DNA of 26,111 bases, from assembly GCF_000227135.1 (NCBI RefSeq), contig NC_018263.1, positions 1,459,007 to 1,485,117 of the forward strand, written 5' to 3'. This DNA comes from Leishmania donovani. Its lineage: Eukaryota; Euglenozoa; Kinetoplastea; Trypanosomatida; Trypanosomatidae. Below are positions 18,647 to 26,111 of the stretch, piece by piece. The position numbers and the translations under genes were made by a program. The first letter of the stretch is position 1, and the number at the start of each line of letters is the position of its first letter. The notes beneath the pieces are model-generated. The model did no database searches. It was not told the DNA's origin and worked only from the letters and a program-made list of their open reading frames with translations.

Positions 18647-18895
18647 CTGCCCACTGGTGCGGGGAGCCTGAGCCACGCCGAGGGTGATGCACCAGGTGGC
18701 GACCGGCATGATTGGGGAGCGGCTCTGAGGCGACCCGCGGGGCGGCCTGGGTAGACTGTGAGGCAGCCGCCGTGCTTTGATAACTGGGCCGGTGCGTTGC
18801 TGTAACACCTGTGTACACGGCTGCTCTGGACCACGCTGGTGGGGGCCTATGCCAGGCTGGGGATAGGGTGAACTTGAGCTCACTTTCCATGGCAG

Positions 18896-20041
18896 AGAAC
18901 GGACACGTTGAAAGGCAAACATAGTGTTGATGGTGTCAAGCTCGTTTGCGCCTGCTCCGTCTTGCCTTTCGTGTGTTGCCCTGCCACTTTTGCCATCCAA
19001 GCCCCCTTCGCTTGACTCAGCTGCTCCTGTGAAGGGCGCGCACAGATCCCCCTGAAACGTTTGCAAGCCGCCTGCGAGGTTGCATGGGATCTGTTTAATT
19101 TGGTCTCACCGTGCCAAGGCGCCTTTTTCTCCCTTTTCTCCACCGCACACCGATGCGGGCTTGCGGTATTTTGTGAGCACAGCAGTATCTAAGAAGCAGA
19201 TTGCTTATCTTCTTTGGGAACTCTCTGTGTTTTGCACACTGCGCCTGAGTGGCGCCACCACATGACCTCTCTCTCTTCCACTGTGGCTTGCCCGTGACGC
19301 TCTGCTCTCCTCGCTCTTGTTTCTATAGTGTGCAAGGATGAGGGAGGGGGCAGCGGGATAGCAGCAGTGCAGGGGTATGCTGGATTCGAGATGAGCGATT
19401 TAGAGGTGTACGGTGGAGTAGCGAGGAAGCGGTGCAGACCGAGGAGGATGAGAGAAAGGCGGAGGCCGCAGATAGCGTGATGGTAGGCGCCGACTCTCAT
19501 CCAATAACATATGAAAGCGTTAGCTAGAAAAGGTGCTCCTTTGAAGGAGAGAACGATGGGAAGACGGATGCTGCCGCGTGAAGTCAAGTGATCCATCACT
19601 CCCTCAATAACATTAGAGGAGAGAGGAGTGATGTGAGCAAAGGGTGAGAGCGCGTGAGCACTGAATCGACAGTAACATCTGACGCACCCTGCTCTCTGCG
19701 TCTGCTCACGCTGTTCTGCGTAGGCATATGTGCGCCTCATCCTGCTTCAAGTCCCAGCTCGCACGCGTATCTGTGCGCTGGGTTTTCGTTCTCTTCCCCT
19801 CGCCATTGCGTCACCTTTCTACCGTCCCATTCTTTGCTTCCATCTCCTCGTTGCTCGCTACAGCGTGTGCAGGTCTTCTCCCTGCGCACTCGCCTCTACA
19901 TGCTCTCTACCCAGCAAGAGCACACACACACACGCTCACGTACAGAGACGTAGATGCACGCGCCTGCGCTTAGGGATTTGCTCTTATCATCGCTGTGCCT
20001 TCCGCTTTCTCTGCTCACCCTCTTCCCACGACTCTCAAGAA
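18896..20041 (+). other. Intergenic region, retroposon to small coiled-coil gene
   Basis: About 1.15 kb without a convincing gene. From about 19330 to 19670 the plus strand turns purine-rich, opposite to the rest of the intergenic DNA, and contains a hairpin (19594-19633). A 183-codon minus-strand frame (19189-19740) spans this block but shows no domain. A CA tract lies near 19920-19933. Confidence 0.6.
19594..19633. repeat. Inverted repeat CATCACTCC / GGAGTGATG
   Basis: Nine-base perfect arms (19594-19602 and 19625-19633) are separated by 22 bases, in which a further CTC/GAG pairing is possible. It lies within the purine-rich block. Function is unknown. Confidence 0.6.
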
Positions 20042-20437
20042 ATGCCGGCGAAGGCGCCGTCACAAAATCGAGGTCTTTCTCCGCCTTCCCCATCGCCCGC
20101 CGCCCTTCACCAACTGCGCTGCGAGAACGCGATGCTGAAAAAGGAGAAGCAGTTCCTGACGCAAGCGGTGGCCTCGGGGCCGTCCACCTCGGCCCGCGTC
20201 AACAGCGTTCGCTACAACGCTGATGCAGTGGAGGCGAAGCTGATGATGGCCTACCGGATGGCGTCCGAGATGCACGACGCGGAGGGCTGCAAGACCGTCG
20301 AGTTGCAAATGCAGCAACGCGTTGCCGAAATGCTAGCTAAGGTGGACAAGCTGCGCCAGCTGCTGGAGATGGTTCAGAAGGATGTGGAGGAAGTGCTGGA
20401 GGCCAGTGGTGGCTGGGGCAGGCAGGCTGCCGCATAG
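20042..20437 (+). CDS. Small coiled-coil protein of unknown function
   Basis: This encodes 131 residues. A basic, Pro/Ser-rich start (1-20) is followed by a helix (about 21-45, LHQLRCENAMLKKEKQFLTQAV), a short Gly/Ser break, and a long amphipathic helical stretch (about 57-121) with regular Leu/Met/Val spacing typical of coiled coils. It ends in ASGGWGRQAAA. There is no signal peptide, membrane segment or catalytic motif. Composition and GC-rich third positions match the neighbouring real genes and differ from the surrounding C/T-rich DNA, which supports coding. The frame is open further upstream, but 20042 is the first ATG in this frame near the coding-like sequence. An upstream ATG at 19954 in another frame means the splice acceptor probably lies beyond it, around 19973 (CTTAG) or later. 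The AG at 20038-20039 would leave only two or three bases. I do not recognise the family. Confidence 0.75.
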   Translation: MPAKAPSQNRGLSPPSPSPAALHQLRCENAMLKKEKQFLTQAVASGPSTSARVNSVRYNADAVEAKLMMAYRMASEMHDAEGCKTVELQMQQRVAEMLAKVDKLRQLLEMVQKDVEEVLEASGGWGRQAAA

Positions 20438-20844
20438 CGAGTCATGCGCTGTCGTCGTGTGCTGTTGCAGGGCTGCACAGGGCGTGAGAGAGAGGGCGAT
20501 GAACAGCGGAAATTGCCCTTGGGAAAGCAGAAGAGACGATCTCAGTAGTGTGTCTTGTGTTAGTGCTCGATTTGTGTAAGCCGTAGAAGCCGCCCCGCAC
20601 GCGCGCGCCTGTCTGCGAGCCCTCACACCCTTCCTCCCCTCCGCGATGACCCTATCTCGATTGGCATTTCTCTGGTGTGTTTCTCTCGTGTACACTATCA
20701 AGTTCCCTTTGCTGTTTTGTTTCGTGATTCCCAGCGGACTTCAGCGGACTGCAATGGCGGGCTCTGAAAGAAAAGGCGGAGGCGAGAAGCGCAGCACGAG
20801 AAGAATAGAAACGTTTCGCATGAGAATCCACGTCCTCTTTCTCA

Positions 20845-20865
20845 GCCATCTCTGAAAGAGGTGGC
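20845..20865 (+). promoter_or_regulatory. Tight hairpin, 9-bp stem and 3-base loop
   Basis: GCCATCTCT (20845-20853) pairs with AGAGGTGGC (20857-20865) around the loop GAA, with one G-U pair. It is probably in the 3' UTR of the coiled-coil gene, about 410 bases after its stop. No known regulatory motif is recognised. Confidence 0.5.
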
Positions 20866-21900
20866 AAACACAAGAGAGGATAGCGGGATTTACTATCTCT
20901 GCGCCCGTTGCATCACCGGGCGCTTTCCCGCGAATGGAACCGATCTTTCATGCATGAACAGTCCCCTCCTGTGTAACTCTCTCTCATCCTTTACTCCCCA
21001 TTCACATGCATACTTTCACTTTTCCCGTTCGCTCCCGTTTTTTTGTTATGTGGTGTTTCACCATGGCTTGTAAACCGGCCCACGTGACTCTCTCATTCAC
21101 TCCTTTCTTCCAACCTTTCTTACACCATTGTCTTTTGCTCTGCACCTCATGCGCTCCCTTTCACTGCGCAGGTTTGAACTTAGTGGAGGCTGACACCGCC
21201 GGTGCGCTCTTATAGACATAAGAACTTTCTTCGTGGTCTCCCAGACCCTCTCTCACAGATCAGCATCACCCACCGTTTCCGTTTCCTTCCACCCAAGTTT
21301 ATTTTTCCCTCGCGCACCTCTCAAGCGAGTGTGTCCTCTCTCCCACCCCTCCTTCCTTTGCCTCCCTCTTCACCCTCCACTTCTCCCCATCCTCTCACCA
21401 CACCATACGCTGTGCTTCTGTTGTGGTACGGCCTCCCACGTCCCGCTTCTTTGCGATTCACCACTAAGCCGTAGCAACCGGCCCTCTTCTCTTCCGTTCG
21501 CTTGCGCTTCAGCTGCTCCGTGAATACTGTTCTTCTTGCCTTTTTTCCAGCTACCCTTTATGTGCCCCCGCTTTTGTATGTGCGTGTGTGTGCTGCGGCT
21601 GTCTCTGCTCTTTTCTCTCCCTCGCACGTGTATAACTGTGAGCAGGAGCCTCTTTCCTGCCTGTCGTTCCTCTTGCCTCTCCTCCCCCCATCAGTATTCC
21701 GTTGACGCGTTTCATTTTTATTTCTATGAGACCTTTCAGCGCGTTTTGAGCCGTCAAGTCCCTACTTGTCCCTCCGACTTTTCTCTCTACGCCTTTTTTT
21801 CTGCCCCACACTCCCTCCATTCGCAAAGCCCCACAGACCCCTTATTGCTGTCTGATACTCTGCCCTCTCTTCACCCCACCTTCCTTTACGTCTTTCCTTC

Positions 21901-21952
21901 TGGCCTTTCCTTTTCTGTTTTATTGCTTTCCTATTGCTCTTGTTTCTCTCAG
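21901..21952 (+). promoter_or_regulatory. Polypyrimidine tract and splice acceptor for the RING gene
   Basis: A nearly pure pyrimidine run (about 21903-21950) ends in TTTCTCTCAG with AG at 21951-21952. No ATG occurs between there and 22087, giving a 134-base leader and supporting that start. Later AGs are possible. Confidence 0.55.
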
Positions 21953-22086
21953 CGGAACTGCTCGTGCTCTGGGTCTGCACTCTTCACCTTTCCTCCTCCT
22001 CTGCCGAGCGTCTTCGCTGACGGGCGCTTCTCCCTCTCCTCTCCCCTCCCCCTCCCTGACTTGCTGCGCGAGTGGGGCAAAAGAGA

Positions 22087-23025
22087 ATGGGGTGCTGCTG
22101 TTGTTACCCCTCCGATTTTAGGGCCGCCCGGCAGGCTTCCTCGCCGCTGCAGCGACGGCCGAGCTCTGTTGAACACCGCTCCTTCGAACAAAATGTGTTC
22201 CATCGGGCAAAGCAACCGGCGAAGACTAGATACATCTGCGACCTGTGCGGCGTTGAGGTCGACCCGACCCTCTTTGACGGCCACCAGGAGGTCTGCCGCA
22301 CAAACCACCTCCGCACCATCCTAGCCAAGAATGCCGCGCTTCTCTCCCATGCAAACATTCAGCCATCGTCCTCGGCGAAGTTTCACGACGATGCAGCGTC
22401 GGGAGACAAGGAGCTGTGCTTGGTATGCATGGATCGACCTCGCAGCTACGCCTTTCTGCCATGCGGGCACATTAGCTGCTGTCAGGAGTGCACCAAGTCT
22501 CTCGATCAGTGCCCCCTCTGTCGGCAGCCGCGCGAGGGGCTCTGCCATGTTTCACCAAACGTGACTGCGCAGTACGAGTGCAAGCACTGTCACGAGCTCA
22601 TCGCACCCACCCTCTTCGATGGACATCGCGAAGTTTGCGGCTTGCGACAGCGTCAAACGCAGCGCGAGGCCGAGGAGGCTGCTGCCGCCGCAGCGGCAGC
22701 GGCAGTGACCGTGGGTGTTCCCGTAGAGGCCGCTGAGAATTCGGCTACCTGGCAGAACAGCACCAAGTCGATGCCGAGCAGGAGCCCGCCCCAAGCAGCT
22801 GTCGCCACACCGCCTGACTCCATGTTATCCGCAGCGACAGCGCCGGCACGCAACCCAACACGCTCGCTCTCGCACGTCTGCCTAGAGTGCGGCAAAACGT
22901 ATGGCCAGCTGGTTGTCTGTGTACCGTGTGGGCACCGCGTACTGTGCTACACCTGCTCCCAGAAGCGTACGACGTGCCCCGTGTGCGTGAGTGAGATTCG
23001 CGACATAATCGTGGCGTTCGACTGA
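22087..23025 (+). CDS. Acylated double C2HC zinc-finger / double RING protein (putative E3 ubiquitin ligase)
   Basis: This encodes 312 residues. The N-terminus MGCCCCYPS has Gly2 followed by Cys3-6, a classical signal for N-myristoylation plus palmitoylation, so membrane attachment is likely. The core is a repeated pair. C2HC finger 1 (Cys51, Cys54, His66, Cys70) is followed by RING 1 (Cys111, Cys114, Cys126, His128, Cys132, Cys135, Cys142, Cys145, with FLPCGH typical of MULAN/IAP-like RINGs). C2HC finger 2 (Cys165, Cys168, His180, Cys184) is followed by RING 2 (Cys265, Cys268, Cys278 or 281, His283, Cys287, Cys290, Cys297, Cys300). The two small fingers share PTLFDGHxEVC. An Ala-rich tract and a Ser/Pro linker (about 195-260) separate finger 2 from RING 2. 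RING domains usually recruit ubiquitin-charged E2 enzymes. Which RING is active, and the target, are unknown. There are no transmembrane segments. The frame is open five codons upstream, but only via GTG. I know no named protein with this layout. Confidence 0.9.
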   Translation: MGCCCCYPSDFRAARQASSPLQRRPSSVEHRSFEQNVFHRAKQPAKTRYICDLCGVEVDPTLFDGHQEVCRTNHLRTILAKNAALLSHANIQPSSSAKFHDDAASGDKELCLVCMDRPRSYAFLPCGHISCCQECTKSLDQCPLCRQPREGLCHVSPNVTAQYECKHCHELIAPTLFDGHREVCGLRQRQTQREAEEAAAAAAAAAVTVGVPVEAAENSATWQNSTKSMPSRSPPQAAVATPPDSMLSAATAPARNPTRSLSHVCLECGKTYGQLVVCVPCGHRVLCYTCSQKRTTCPVCVSEIRDIIVAFD

Positions 23026-25645
23026 GGCGAGCGCGGTGCTTGTACTGTTTCTTTCCTCGTGAGACCCGTCCGGCACTGCGTTCCGCGTGTAGAACGATGA
23101 GTGTGATGAGGATGATGGCGCAGCCGGTAATCATGTTCACATGGAGCTACGGACTTTGCTGTGCTTGGTCTATTCTCTCACATCGCAGAGCTGGCGCAGA
23201 GCAGAGACGTGCGCGACAGAGGGGTGGGTGGGTGGGAGGGGCGCAAGCGACAAGAGTGACGCTCATATAGAAAGAATAGGAGGGCACATAAGATCGAGAA
23301 AGGGGCAATGGCGAGCCCTTCTGCTTCACACGCCCACGTCAGACCTGTTCATGGATGCTTGCGCACGAGCGCAGTTGCTCAGTACTTTGTGTCTCGTGCT
23401 TGGATGGTTCGCGAGTCTCTTTGCACCTTTACTTCAGCATATACTGCCGCGCAGGCAGATTTTGAGTCCTCGGCGGAGGCGCGCCATTCAGAATCATATC
23501 CACGGTGATTTTGTTCTTCATCGCTTGATCTGGCCGCAACTCTCGCCGCTGTGTGCCGATTCACAGCCGCGCGAGGCATGCGTCTTCCGGACAACTTAGG
23601 TTCCTTCCCCTTTCTTTGGGGCGCCAAGGCTGCAAGTGCGGTCTAGTTTTCACTGAATTTCGGTTAATGGCATAAGACGATAGACACCGGTGACGTAGCT
23701 CAGCTTCAAATGGCTGTCTTCTTTGCGCTGCGCACTTCCTTCTCTCGGCCGGTTTTGGCAAGTGGGGGAGGGAGGGAGGGAGGAGCAGGTCAAAAGGGAA
23801 GGGGAGCAAGGGCGTTTGTTGTGGAATATGCCCCTGTTGCCATCAGCTGCTACTGTCGCCTCTCTCGGTGCTGCCAGCAGACAGTCCGCTGCTCTGTTTG
23901 TGTCTGTTTCTTTCCCCCTTCTATCAGAAGGGCGCAAAGGACGGTGGCCGATGTTTTTTTGTTGTTTTCGTCTTACACTTTTCTGCTGTGCTGCGTCCTT
24001 CCGTCATTTTTCATCTTTTCAAAAAAAAAGGCACCCCCTTTTTTGTGTGGTGGTGGTGGGTTTTCTTGCAGCTGCCGCCCCTTCTGTTTGTTTCCTTGTT
24101 GTGTGGATGTGCTCATCAAACCGAGAAACCGTTGAGGAGGGGGCGGGGGCAGGGAGCGGAGAGGGGAGTGCCAGACATGAGCTTCAGTTTCACACCCTCC
24201 TTTCCCGCCTCTCTTTCTACCTCTGCCCATCACCCATTTTTTCTTTTTCGGGTTAGCGTGTATGCGCACGCGCGATGGAATCGGTCAACTCACACCGCTC
24301 ATTCTCTTTTCTCCGCCTTGTCATCTCTTTCCGTCTTTACTCGATTTGGTTTCTCTTGTTTCGTTTTTTTTTTGTTCTATCTCTCGCATGTCCGCTGTTT
24401 TGAATCTTCTGATGATCTTTTCTTCCTCGGCGTTGTTTCATTGCCGTGTCTCATCCGGCCCCCTCCCCCTTTCCCCACTCCCCTTCGCCATCTCTCCTGC
24501 CTGCATGTCCCTTCCCTTTTGTTGTTTTGGCTTTCACGCGTCTTTGTCGATGTTTGCTGAATCACTGTTTCGCTCCCCCCTCTGACGTCACCCTGTGCCT
24601 TTTTTGGATTGCGTTCATTTGCTCGCCACTTTTTCTTTGTTTCCACTACTTTTCGGATTGTGTCTTGCCTTGTTTTGCCTCTCTTCTTTGTTTTCGGTGC
24701 CCGTTACTGTTTCGCTTGCCGCGGTGGTTGCTCGAGTCCGTGACTCGACTACACGCACCCCCTCCTCCTCCTCCTCCTCTTTCTCTGTGTGTCTACGGCG
24801 TCTATCCCCCCTTGTTCCTTCCACCACTGTCGTGTGTGTGCGTGTGTATGGGAGGATGCGCACATGAGAGGCACAACCCGTCTCTCATGTGCGTGGGTTT
24901 ACGTGAACACCCTAGTAAAACGAAAGCATCGACAGCAATATCTGGAACGACCTCATCAAAGGAAAATAAGCAGCCACGAGGCCTGACACTTTTATAGCTC
25001 CTCGCTCTGACGGGAGGGCTATGCATGCCTATCGCGGCCAGTATTTATGACGCACAGGCTGCCTTCTGCTTTTTGTTTGTCAAGTTATCGGGCCCGACTG
25101 TCTCGAAAGTCGAGGACTCTTACAGAGAAGGGAGAGCTGAGTTTGCGAAGGCGAGAGCGCCGTGACTTTGTGCACGCAGCGGCTGAGTTGCCTCATCGCC
25201 GGTGCGGCGCCGATTCTCTCTCCCTTCTGAGCTGCCTTCTATCCGCGCGGATCAAGAGGCGCGCCTCTTTCATGATGAACGCTCGTCTACATGCTGACGG
25301 ATATGGAGTCTTTCACATGCGACTCGTGTGCTGTGCTACTCAACACCCTCCCCTGTCTTCCCTTGCGTGGCTCTTGCGCAGTATCTGCCCGCGTCTCTTG
25401 AAGATAGATCATCAACGGAGGAAGGAACGGGACCATGCGCGCACTCTGCTTGGATGGACACCCGTGAGTGTCCGTGTGCGTGTCTGTCTTTGTGTGTGTC
25501 AGCTCTAATCAGACCCCTTCACTCTCCGCCTTTAGAGGAGATCACAGACTCCATCTGCGGTGCACACAAAAAGGGGCCGGCCAGAATCACGCTGCATCAG
25601 CACACACGCACCCTCCCACCTCCCCCTAACTCACTGAACTGCACC
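23026..25645 (+). other. Long region downstream of RING gene without a convincing gene
   Basis: About 2.6 kb. The first part (23026-23700) is of mixed composition. 23700-24850 is C/T-rich with G-rich patches (GGGAGGGAGGGAGG near 23765 and a GGTGG run near 24050) and CTC repeats (24760-24780). A strong hairpin sits at 24859-24893. Frames on both strands are low-complexity or lack any domain. It probably comprises 3' UTR and intergenic DNA. Confidence 0.55.
24859..24893 (+). promoter_or_regulatory. Strong hairpin, 12-bp perfect stem
   Basis: CGCACATGAGAG (24859-24870) is the exact reverse complement of CTCTCATGTGCG (24882-24893), with an 11-base loop. G-U pairs could lengthen the stem by one base inside and two outside. 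Such a long perfect stem is unlikely by chance in this DNA. It lies in transcribed untranslated sequence, about 1.8 kb after the RING stop. Role unknown. Confidence 0.7.
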
Positions 25646-25786
25646 ATGAACCGACCAAACTCAAACTTCGCAGCAGAATCACCACCGACGTCGTCTGCAT
25701 TGCAGTCTTCTATTGCTCCTCTCTCTCTAGCCACACCCCACTGGCGAGGTCGGCCACGTATGAGCGTCCGTCCTACCGCCGCCTAA
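25646..25786 (+). CDS. Possible 46-codon ORF next to retroposon-like DNA (doubtful)
   Basis: An ATG in the context CTGCACCATG opens a 46-codon frame beginning MNRPNSNFAAESPPTSSAL, with the amino-acid make-up of a real Leishmania N-terminus. A C/T run ending in TTTAG (about 25515-25535) could be its splice acceptor. It stops just as the sequence turns into the GC-rich segment at the window end. It could be a chance frame, a very short gene, or the remnant of a gene broken by the insertion. No family match. Confidence 0.2.
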   Translation: MNRPNSNFAAESPPTSSALQSSIAPLSLATPHWRGRPRMSVRPTAA

Positions 25787-25799
25787 GCTGATGCGGAGT

Positions 25800-26111
25800 A
25801 TCTCGGCTTTAGCGCACCAAACTACTGCGAAGACACCGCTCGCGTCGCGAGTTACTGGGGCCGCCATCTTCTGCCACAGGGGGAGGAGGGAAGGAGGACC
25901 CCACGATGATGGCGTTGGCTGACAGTCACACCCCCGCCGCCGTGCGATGGGACGTGCTGCCGCCGGTCTCATTCTGCGATGCCCCCGATGCTGCCGGCGC
26001 GCGACTCTTCTCAACTTTGCCGCTGCTGCTTGGGCACCTCGACTACTTTCCCGAGCCGAGACAAGGCCGACGCGTCGGCGGTGCCGGCCGTAGTCTGTCG
26101 CAGTGACACAC
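25800..26111 (+). mobile_element. Probable 5' part of a second SIDER-like retroposon (runs off window)
   Basis: The last 300 bases are GC-rich and non-repetitive, unlike the C/T-rich DNA before them. Wording such as GGGGGAGGAGGGAAGGAGG-ACCCCACGATG, GCCGCCGTGCGATGGGACG, GCGCGCGACTCTTCTCAACTT and GAGACAAGGCCGACGCGTCG resembles what I remember of Leishmania SIDER elements. A short phrase (AGTATCTCGG, then 4-5 bases, then AGCGCACC) occurs both here (25797-25818) and near the start of the element at 18236. Frames on both strands (for example 25906-26106 and the opposing 25727-26014) show no family. The call is from memory and the right end is outside the window. Confidence 0.4.

Larger units (their letters stand above)
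18236..18895 (+). mobile_element. Degenerate SIDER-type retroposon (probable SIDER2), split by false gap
   Basis: This segment breaks from its C/T-rich surroundings: it is GC-rich, of balanced strand composition, and contains phrases I associate with Leishmania short interspersed degenerate retroposons (SIDER, relatives of ingi/DIRE). Examples are TTTCGATCCCCTGCGAAG, CATTCATGTGACAGGCG, GAGCCACGCCGAGGGTGATG, GGTGACCGGCATGATTGGGG-like wording, and CACGCTGGTGGGGGC. Removing 99 N and the 35-bp duplicated flank leaves about 526 bp, close to the roughly 550 bp usual for SIDER2. SIDER2 elements lie in 3' UTRs and many promote mRNA decay, which fits its place downstream of GCVT. It has no open frame. 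Borders and strand are approximate, and the match is from memory, not an alignment. Confidence 0.55.
20438..22086 (+). other. Intergenic region, coiled-coil gene to RING gene
   Basis: About 1.65 kb without a convincing gene. It includes a tight hairpin (20845-20865), a tandem CAGCGGACT(T/G) pair near 20733-20752, and a strongly pyrimidine-rich stretch of about 900 bases (21100-22050) before the next gene. The large plus-strand frames here are products of C/T repeats. Confidence 0.65.

Noticed and set aside
19189..19740. A 183-codon minus-strand frame in the purine-rich block
   Set aside because: No domain or conserved feature was recognised. It arises from the reversed strand bias. It is kept only as a composition finding.
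22072..22086. An upstream GTG start for the RING protein (five extra residues)
   Set aside because: It would bury the MGCCCC acylation signal, and ATG at 22087 is the first ATG after the likely splice acceptor.
1..26111. tRNA, rRNA, snoRNA clusters or CRISPR arrays
   Set aside because: No cloverleaf with A and B boxes, no rRNA-like stretch, no C/D box series and no regularly spaced repeats were seen by eye. A scan with a covariance-model tool would be decisive.

Overview
The window looks like nuclear DNA of a Leishmania species (Kinetoplastida). All credible genes are on the + strand and none shows an intron. They are GC-rich at third codon positions and separated by long, pyrimidine-rich, low-complexity intergenic stretches full of CA, TA and CT microsatellites. 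This is the layout of a trypanosomatid polycistronic transcription unit whose mRNAs are made by spliced-leader trans-splicing. From memory, the order L10a, NAC-beta/BTF3, ..., two tandem GCVT genes matches Leishmania chromosome 36. I could not check this by alignment.

Layout: (1) 1-236, 3' end of ribosomal protein L10a. (2) 1196-1507, NAC beta subunit (BTF3-like), short at its C-terminus. (3) 3257-4207, an eight-MORN-repeat protein built as two blocks of four. (4) 6571-9474, a 967-residue protein with an N-terminal EB1-like calponin-homology domain, long coiled coils and a short C-terminal helix. (5) 10534-17553, a glycine cleavage system T-protein (aminomethyltransferase, GCVT) tandem. The first copy is interrupted by a 512-N gap. 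A 5' fragment ends at a 99-N gap and is probably a scaffolding duplicate. The last copy is complete. (6) 18236-18895, a degenerate SIDER-type retroposon in the GCVT 3' region, containing a second 99-N gap. (7) 20042-20437, a small coiled-coil protein of unknown function. (8) 22087-23025, an apparently undescribed protein with an MGCCCC N-terminus and a duplicated [C2HC zinc finger + RING] module. (9) 23026-26111, about 3 kb without a convincing gene. It holds a strong 12-bp hairpin, a possible 46-codon ORF and a GC-rich, probably SIDER-like segment at the window end.

The genes do not form one pathway, as is usual for trypanosomatid clusters: two are translation-related (L10a, NAC-beta), two probably cytoskeletal (MORN, CH domain), one is mitochondrial one-carbon metabolism (GCVT) and one is a probable membrane-anchored ubiquitin ligase. 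Regulation would be mainly post-transcriptional, through UTRs.

The points most worth a second look are the double zinc-finger/RING protein with its acylation signal, the GCVT pair whose identity stops abruptly at the CDS edges, the evidence that both 99-N gaps are false (overlapping flanks), and several well-formed hairpins in untranslated regions.
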